Both the position numbers and the translations under genes were made by a program. A model generated the notes under the pieces. The model was given only the letters and a program-made list of their open reading frames with translations, made no database searches and had not been told where the DNA came from. 9,904 nucleotides of DNA from Candidatus Daviesbacteria bacterium RIFCSPHIGHO2_02_FULL_39_12 (GTDB lineage Bacteria; Patescibacteriota; Microgenomatia; Daviesbacterales; UBA10151), in the NCBI GenBank assembly GCA_001777055.1, contig MFCX01000008.1, positions 1-9,904 on the forward strand, given 5' to 3'. This document shows, piece by piece, positions 6,213-9,904 of this stretch. The number at the start of each line of letters is the position of its first letter. Within the stretch, counting starts at the first letter, position 1.

Positions 6213-6874
6213 ATGAAAACTGGCCAACAATTAGAAGTAGTCTTGAATTACTCTAGTTTGTATAAATTAAATCCTGAGACAGCTAGAGCAGCAATGCTGG
6301 AAGTTTTTCAACAGACAGCCAATATTTCTAAAACAGCAAGACTTTTTAAAACTTCAAGAAAAGTTGTTCAACTGGCAATTAAGAAAGATGGGTCGGGAAA
6401 TCTTAATGATTTATCTCATGCAAGAAAAACTGTGGTTCATAAAACAACAGGTTTAGTAGAAGAGAAAATCATAATAAAAAAGCCCTGCCCCAGGAGGTTT
6501 ACCAACATACCCAAAGATACAACCTGCCCTTGTATCAGTGGACAGCAGAATGTGTTAATACCAGGATTAGATTTCTGGCTTACTCATATGAAAAATCATT
6601 CACTAATGGGTTAACTTTCTACCTAATGGTGATTGCCTGGTTAAGAGCGCATAACATCAGGGCAGAGTTAGTATTTACTGTTGATTGGGGTGAGAAGTTT
6701 GGTGGTAAATCCAGACAAAAGATAACAGATTTAAGAAAACTACTTAAACCATTAGGGGCAACTATCCATTAAAACCATAAAGGTCAATCACAGGAGAATG
6801 GATTTGTGGAAAGATCTCACAGAACAGATGATGAAGAATTCTACATACCAAGATTACAAACCATTAAAACCAAC
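6213..6874 (+). pseudogene. IS481-like integrase-core transposase, broken
   Basis: The first frame (from ATG 6213) encodes an N-terminal helix-turn-helix region: KTARLFKTSRKVVQLAI, then NDLSHARKTVVHKTTG. After 6482 the coding continues in the -1 frame with ALPQEVYQH, YQWTAECVNTRIRFLAYS, FTVDWGEKFGG (second catalytic Asp) and QENGFVERSHRTDDEEFY (catalytic Glu). Compared with intact relatives as I know them, the middle of the protein, with the first catalytic Asp, is missing at the frame switch; the loss is roughly 80-90 residues. A TAA at 6770-6772 also interrupts the second frame, and the 3' end is cut by the IS21 end. Three independent lesions make it a pseudogene. The frame switch sits on A_AAA_AAG (6476-6482), a classic -1 slippery heptamer. 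Confidence 0.85.
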
Positions 6875-6881
6875 TGTTAAA

Positions 6882-6923
6882 TATAGTTTTAAAATGTGCA
6901 TAGTTATAATTTAATTTTGTGCA
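6882..6923 (+). repeat. IS21 left terminal direct repeats (two 19-bp copies)
   Basis: TATAGTTTTAAAATGTGCA (6882-6900) and TATAATTTAATTTTGTGCA (6905-6923) are related copies 23 bp apart. Multiple terminal repeats of this kind are the transposase-binding sites of IS21 elements. Two more copies lie inverted at the right end. Confidence 0.8.
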
Positions 6924-6928
6924 AAACA

Positions 6929-6977
6929 TAGATCTTGGTAGGTATACCGGAAATGAGGTGAGAAATACTAAGATCTA
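6929..6977 (+). promoter_or_regulatory. 12-bp hairpin directly before the istA start
   Basis: TAGATCTTGGTA (6929-6940) pairs with TACTAAGATCTA (6966-6977) over 12 bp with one G-U pair. The 25-nt loop contains the palindrome GGTATACC and a purine-rich GAGGTGAG that is the only Shine-Dalgarno-like run before istA. The 3' arm ends 1 nt before the ATG at 6979. The structure could control istA translation, or be a DNA site for a regulator. Confidence 0.5.
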
Positions 6978-6978
6978 A

Positions 6979-8150
6979 ATGCTAACTATGTATCAACAAA
7001 TTACTATTCAAACTCTGTTTAAGCAGGGTGAAAAGAAATCCCGGATAGCCAGCCAATTAGGATGTCATAGAAATACAGTTTTAAATATTGTCAAAAGAGA
7101 CAAAGTAATTGAAAAACAGAAAAGGGTTAGATCATCCATTTTTGATCCATACAAACAGAAGATTTCTGAATATCTGGACAAAAAGATTAGCAGACTGAGG
7201 ATTTTTGAATTACTTGGTGATGAATATGGAGTAAGCAGTACATACATTAATATGAAAACAGCAATTCTTAAAAACCAGCATTATGATTTAGAATTTAACC
7301 AGGACTTTTTAGAGTTTGCAGGGTATTACAATACTGTTATCCTGCCATGCACACCCTACTCTCCACAGCAAAAAGGCACGGTGGAGTCAGGGATTAAATA
7401 TCTGCAGTCAAACTTTGCAGCAGGCAGACAATTTCAGGATGATGCTGATATTAAGGACAGCTTAGAAGCTGGATGGATGGTTATGCCAACCTGAGGATTC
7501 ACGGCACAACCAGAAAGGTACCAAAAGAGGTATTTGAGATGGAGGAAAAAGATAAACTACAACCCTTACCTATTGAAGAGTTTGCTTTCTTTAACAGGTG
7601 TGTACGGATAGTTTTACCCAATTGCCATATTCACTTTGAGAATAACTATTACTCTGTACCAGCCATTTTAGTAGGAAAAGAGGTTACTATCAGGTTTAAT
7701 GCTCATCTTTTAAGGATTATCCATCAGGGAGAACAGGTAGCCCTGCATCAGAAAGTTACCGGAAGTATTGGTAACTTTGTAACAGTCAGGAGTCATCTGC
7801 CAGACTACAAAGTCTACTCTCAAACTGAATACCAGGCCAGGTATGAATCAAAGATGACTGATATCGGTGAGTATGCTCACCAGTATTTTACTATGCTTTT
7901 AGTTAGGAAAGAAAGCTACTGGTTTAGGAGTGTGAGAATTATCTTGGGACTGGAGAAAGAATATGGCAAGGAAGCAGTTAATTTAAGCTTAAAACGGTCT
8001 TTGTATTACTGCGCAACAGATATCATCACTATCAGAAACATTTTAGAAAAAAGGTTGTATCTTTTGGAGCTTGAGCCGTGTCTGGAAAAAGTGAGTGATG
8101 ATTCCGGCATGAGCCGTAGACTTAACTACTATGAAGGGGTGTCCTCATGA
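6979..8150 (+). pseudogene. istA: IS21 transposase IstA, internally deleted and frameshifted
   Basis: The N-terminal helix-turn-helix is intact (IASQLGCHRNTVLNIVKRD, residues 24-42). At residue 90-92 (near 7249) the text jumps from the N-terminal region (SSTYIN) to KTAILKNQHYDLEFNQDF, which belongs late in the catalytic domain just after the second catalytic Asp (normally in an IDN motif). The stretch with the first two Asp residues is therefore absent. The catalytic Glu remains in QQKGTVESG (E136). A one-base loss near 7468-7472, by a GGAT repeat, moves the frame; the C-terminal half continues as YANLRIHGTTRKVP to the stop at 8148-8150. ATGA joins it to istB. It cannot make an active transposase. 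Confidence 0.87.
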
Positions 8151-8601
8151 ATGGAGTACTTACCTTACCTGAGTTTCAGAAAAGACTTAAAGAGTTTAAG
8201 CTCTCCGGGATGGTAAAAACACTAGAACTCCGGTTAAAACAGACGGAGGAGGATGGTTTGGGCTGTAGTGAGTTTTTAGCCCTGTTACCTGAAGATGAAA
8301 TCAACCAACGGACAGACAACCGCAGAAAAAGATTGAAGAATACTTAAAGCCTGATCTTTTGATACTGGATGAATTAGGTTACCGTAGTATGGCAGATAAA
8401 ACAGTTGAGGATTTCTTTGAGATAGTTTCCAGAAGGTATGAGAAAGGCTCCATTATTATTACCAGTAACCGTAGTATTAATGAATGGGACAAAGTATTCA
8501 TTGATAAAACCTTAACTACTGCTGTAGTAGACAGGCTGATGCATCACTGCTCAGTTATTGAAATCAAAGGTGAAAGCTACCGCTTTAAAAAGAAAGATTA
8601 A
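8147..8601 (+). pseudogene. istB: IS21 helper ATPase IstB, P-loop region deleted
   Basis: IstB is the AAA+ ATPase that partners IstA in target selection. The N-terminal part (LPEFQKRLKEFKLSGMVKTL to INQRTDNRRKRLK) is normal and ends at a TAA at 8345-8347. In another frame the C-terminal part picks up with EYLKPDLLILDELGY (Walker B-type DE) and continues with YEKGSIIITSNR and VDRLMHH to TAA at 8601. The segment normally between them, holding the Walker A motif GxxGxGKS/T, is missing, and the joint near 8335-8341 shifts frame. It starts by ATGA overlap with istA, preceded by AAGGGG as a ribosome-binding site. Non-functional. Confidence 0.87.
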
Positions 8602-8615
8602 TTTTTACCAAAAAA

Positions 8616-8668
8616 TGCACAATTTTAAATTATAATCTTGCCGGAATATTGCACAATATTAAATTATA
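8616..8668 (-). repeat. IS21 right terminal repeats (two 19-bp copies, inverted)
   Basis: On the minus strand, TATAATTTAAAATTGTGCA (8616-8634) and TATAATTTAATATTGTGCA (8650-8668) repeat the left-end motif in inverse orientation, 34 bp apart. Together with the left pair they give a 2+2 arrangement. The outer copy lies 7 bp from the element end at 8675, the same distance as on the left. Confidence 0.82.
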
Positions 8669-8675
8669 CTTGACA

Positions 8676-8840
8676 CACCTGATTACATTTCCTCCATATG
8701 CTCCTGATACCAATCCCATTGAACATGTCTGGAATACTACCAAAGCCAAACTTTCAAACAACCAATACCCAACCTTTGATGAAACAAAACAAGCTTTCTT
8801 AAGCCAGGTTAATTCACAAACTTTCCATTATCAAATATGA
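8676..8840 (+). pseudogene. IS630-family transposase, C-terminal fragment
   Basis: The frame entered from the IS21 end reads HLITFPPYAPDTNPIEHVWN, the end of a DDE_3-type catalytic domain. PPYAPDTNPIE is the hallmark block and contains the last catalytic acidic residue. It continues to TGA at 8838-8840. Everything upstream, including the other catalytic Asp residues and the DNA-binding domain, is absent. A nearby ATG at 8649 lies inside the IS21 terminal repeat and is not a real start. Confidence 0.83.
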
Positions 8841-8859
8841 CATTTTGTTTTAACAGGGG
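8676..8859 (+). mobile_element. 3' fragment of an IS630-family element
   Basis: The last part of an IS630 transposase is followed by a terminal sequence, GACATTTTGTTTTAACAGGGG (8839-8859), which directly abuts TA at 8860-8861. IS630/Tc1-mariner elements insert at and duplicate TA, which supports this as the right end. The left part is missing where the IS21 end begins. Confidence 0.65.
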
Positions 8860-9318
8860 TATAATATCAGTTCCCCAGATATGGTTTGGATGACCGGCAA
8901 TTACTCCTTTTAACAGATACGGATAAACAGGATGAGGTAAATTGTTTTTGCTCAAATTTGGCTTCTGGTAAATGGCCTCAATACCCATCTCCCTCATTAA
9001 CCTTTGTACCCGCTTCCGGTTGTAACCTAAATCCCTGGCTATTCTCCGTGAACCATAGAATGGCCTTCTGGTATACAGCTCATCAATCCGGTTCATAACT
9101 GTCAGTGTTTCCGGGTCTACCGGTTTTGGATGGTAATACAGGCTGTTGCGGGAGATTCCCAGCAACTCTGTTTGTATGCCTAAAGGTAATACGCTACTTG
9201 TTTTATTAATGTGCGAAACTATCTCTCTTGGGCTTAAATGATTTTCATCTTTCAAAGCCTCTAATGCCACCTTGGCTTTAAATGCTGCCGGGTGAACCCT
9301 TCGTATTTTTTGATCCAT
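8860..9318 (-). pseudogene. IS3-family transposase, OrfA start fused to OrfB part
   Basis: The frame starts like OrfA (IRRVHPAAFKAKVALEALKD, residues 5-24). Between about residues 28 and 45 (near 9186-9237) it passes into OrfB: QTELLGISRNSLYYHP, the RRPFYGSRRIARDL block, then HPNHIWGTD with the first catalytic Asp (D151). The rest of OrfA, its leucine zipper and frameshift region, and the start of OrfB are missing, leaving one continuous frame. After D151 the frame leaves IS3 and reads through the IS630 end, so the other catalytic residues are absent. TAGAAT (9326-9331) ends 7 nt before the ATG, the same layout as in the host genes. Confidence 0.85.
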
Positions 9319-9325
9319 AAAGACT

Positions 9326-9331
9326 ATTCTA
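9326..9331 (-). promoter_or_regulatory. -10 of the IS3 remnant
   Basis: TAGAAT on minus, 7 nt before the ATG at 9318, with a TTGTGC -35-like hexamer 18 nt upstream (9350-9355). There is no Shine-Dalgarno site. Unlike the IS481-like and istB genes, this IS uses the host-type layout. Confidence 0.4.
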
Positions 9332-9369
9332 ATTTAGTCTAAGGGTACTGCACAAATTCCTGGGTCCAC

Positions 9370-9904
9370 CATACCCCTGATGAAATTTCAGGCAGAATTA
9401 AACAAGATATTGGTAAAAGTATCTGTGTTGAATCCATCTATCAATACATCTACTCAAAATCTGCCAGAAGATGCAAATTATGGCAATACTTAACCTGTGC
9501 CCGTAAAAAGAGGATGAAGAAAAATGGCAGGTCAGTCCAGAGAGATTCCAAGATTCCAGGCTCAATATCCATTGATCTAAAGCCTGAGGTAGTTAGTTTA
9601 AGAGTCAGAGCTGGTGACTGGGAAACAGATAATATCATTGGCAAAATTACAGACCAAACTGCCCTGTCTGTGACTGTGGATAGGTTATCCCGGTATACTA
9701 TCCTGACTAAATTAACAGATAGATTAGCAGTCACCAAAAAAGATGCCTTGGTGAGAAGACTGGGAATATACTCCCAAAATTTAAGACTAACTCTAACAGC
9801 TGATAATGGCAGTGAAAACTCTGAACATCTACAGATCCAGGCAGACCTTAAATTAATTATGTATTTTTGTCATGCCTACCACTCCTGGGAAAAAGGCAGT
9901 GTTG
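9370..9904 (+). pseudogene. IS30-family transposase, 5' end missing, runs off window
   Basis: The frame is open from about 9370 to the window end (codons in phase with 9376) and has no start codon of its own. It reads TPDEISGRIKQDIG, then ESIYQYIYSKSARR, the catalytic block AGDWETDNIIGK (first Asp), VDRLSRYT, TADNGSEN (second Asp), and YFCHAYHSWEKGSV near the edge; the catalytic Glu should lie just beyond. This is the order of IS30 family transposases. The N-terminal helix-turn-helix is cut off at the IS3 end (9368). Internal frame damage is not seen in the visible part. Whether the 3' end is intact cannot be judged. Confidence 0.88.

Larger units (their letters stand above)
6070..6874 (+). 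mobile_element. Left remnant of an integrase-core IS (IS481-like)
   Basis: The left end is placed at TGGACCCC (6070), a typical IS-terminus start; the same TGGACCC heptamer ends the IS3 remnant at 9368. The right end is missing, because the coding sequence stops where the IS21 left end begins (6875). The matching inverted repeat therefore cannot be checked and the left boundary is tentative. The noncoding leader (6070-6212) holds a 7-bp hairpin and a strong Shine-Dalgarno site. Confidence 0.5.
6875..8675 (+). mobile_element. IS21-family element with both ends, genes internally deleted
   Basis: The ends are TGTTAA.. (6875) and ..TTGACA (8675). The two terminal 26-mers (6875-6900 and the complement of 8650-8675) match at about 20 of 26 positions and both carry TGTGCA at the inner edge. 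The family architecture istA-istB is present. The 1801 bp length is short for the family (usually about 2.0-2.6 kb), consistent with losses seen in both genes. Flanks 6869-6874 (ACCAAC) and 8676-8681 (CACCTG) show no target duplication, and the two flanks belong to different IS families, so the neighbourhood was rearranged after insertion. Confidence 0.85.
8860..9368 (-). mobile_element. IS3-family remnant, inverted
   Basis: The 5' end is placed at TGGACCCA on the minus strand (complement of 9361-9368), followed inward by a promoter-like TAGAAT and the transposase start. The distal half is lost where the IS630 end meets TA at 8860. The outer flank continues as IS30 coding sequence, so this IS3 probably inserted into an IS30 element. 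The exact boundary may differ by 1-2 bp, as the second inverted repeat is missing. Confidence 0.7.

Noticed and set aside
6882..8668. Repeats at both ends of the IS21 element as a possible CRISPR-like array
   Set aside because: There are only two copies at each end, they are inverted relative to each other, and they fit IS21 transposase-binding sites.
8649..8675. ATG at 8649 as the start of a 63-aa IS630 protein
   Set aside because: These codons fall in the IS21 right terminal repeat; real IS630 coding starts only after the IS21 end at 8675.
8860..8865. Perfect TATAAT on the plus strand at the IS630/IS3 joint
   Set aside because: It arises from the junction of two elements, has no -35 or TGn, and no plus-strand gene follows; coincidence is more likely than a promoter.
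9450..9737. 95-aa minus-strand frame near the right edge
   Set aside because: It is opposite a continuous IS30 transposase frame carrying the GDWETD motif and is a shadow.

Overview
The window is AT-rich bacterial DNA with two parts. Positions 1-6040 hold compact core genes of a small, streamlined genome. Positions about 6070-9904 are a chain of decayed insertion sequences. The likely host is a member of the Candidate Phyla Radiation (Patescibacteria, possibly a Microgenomates-like lineage). That is an inference from gene style (short UDP-sugar dehydrogenase, very tight packing, no Shine-Dalgarno sites, promoters abutting start codons), not from a phylogenetic marker comparison.

Core region. 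On the minus strand at the left edge is a tRNA-Glu(UUC), cut by the window start, with a good promoter. Next is a small intergenic stretch with a 9-bp inverted repeat and a short reading frame resembling the end of a CAP/SCP domain. A Nudix hydrolase (minus) and a short UDP-glucose/GDP-mannose dehydrogenase (plus) diverge from one palindromic -10 region. The dehydrogenase ends tail-to-tail, with an 11-bp overlap, on a minus-strand cluster read as dnaE (DNA polymerase III alpha), rplS (ribosomal protein L19) and yraN (UPF0102 nuclease-fold protein).

Several of these genes (ugd-like, rplS, dnaE) have a -10 or extended -10 element exactly 7 nt before the start codon and no Shine-Dalgarno site. 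This suggests leaderless mRNAs. It also moves the dnaE start from an upstream ATG to a GTG at 5934.

Mobile region. From left to right: an IS481-like integrase-core transposase pseudogene; an IS21-family element with both ends and four 19-bp terminal repeats, but broken istA and istB; the 3' end of an IS630-family element; an inverted IS3-family remnant; and a 5'-truncated IS30-family transposase that runs out of the window. The IS630 end abuts a TA inside the IS3 gene, and the IS3 end abuts the interior of the IS30 gene, so the elements look nested and later rearranged. Four transposition genes of three families have each lost a central segment (catalytic Asp residues, or the ATPase P-loop). 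None of the transposition genes visible in full looks able to make a working product; the IS30 gene cannot be judged at its 3' end.

I see no CRISPR array, defence island, phage module or clearly new protein system. The most unusual signals are the repeated promoter-to-start spacing, the symmetric divergent promoter, and the repeated loss of transposase centres.
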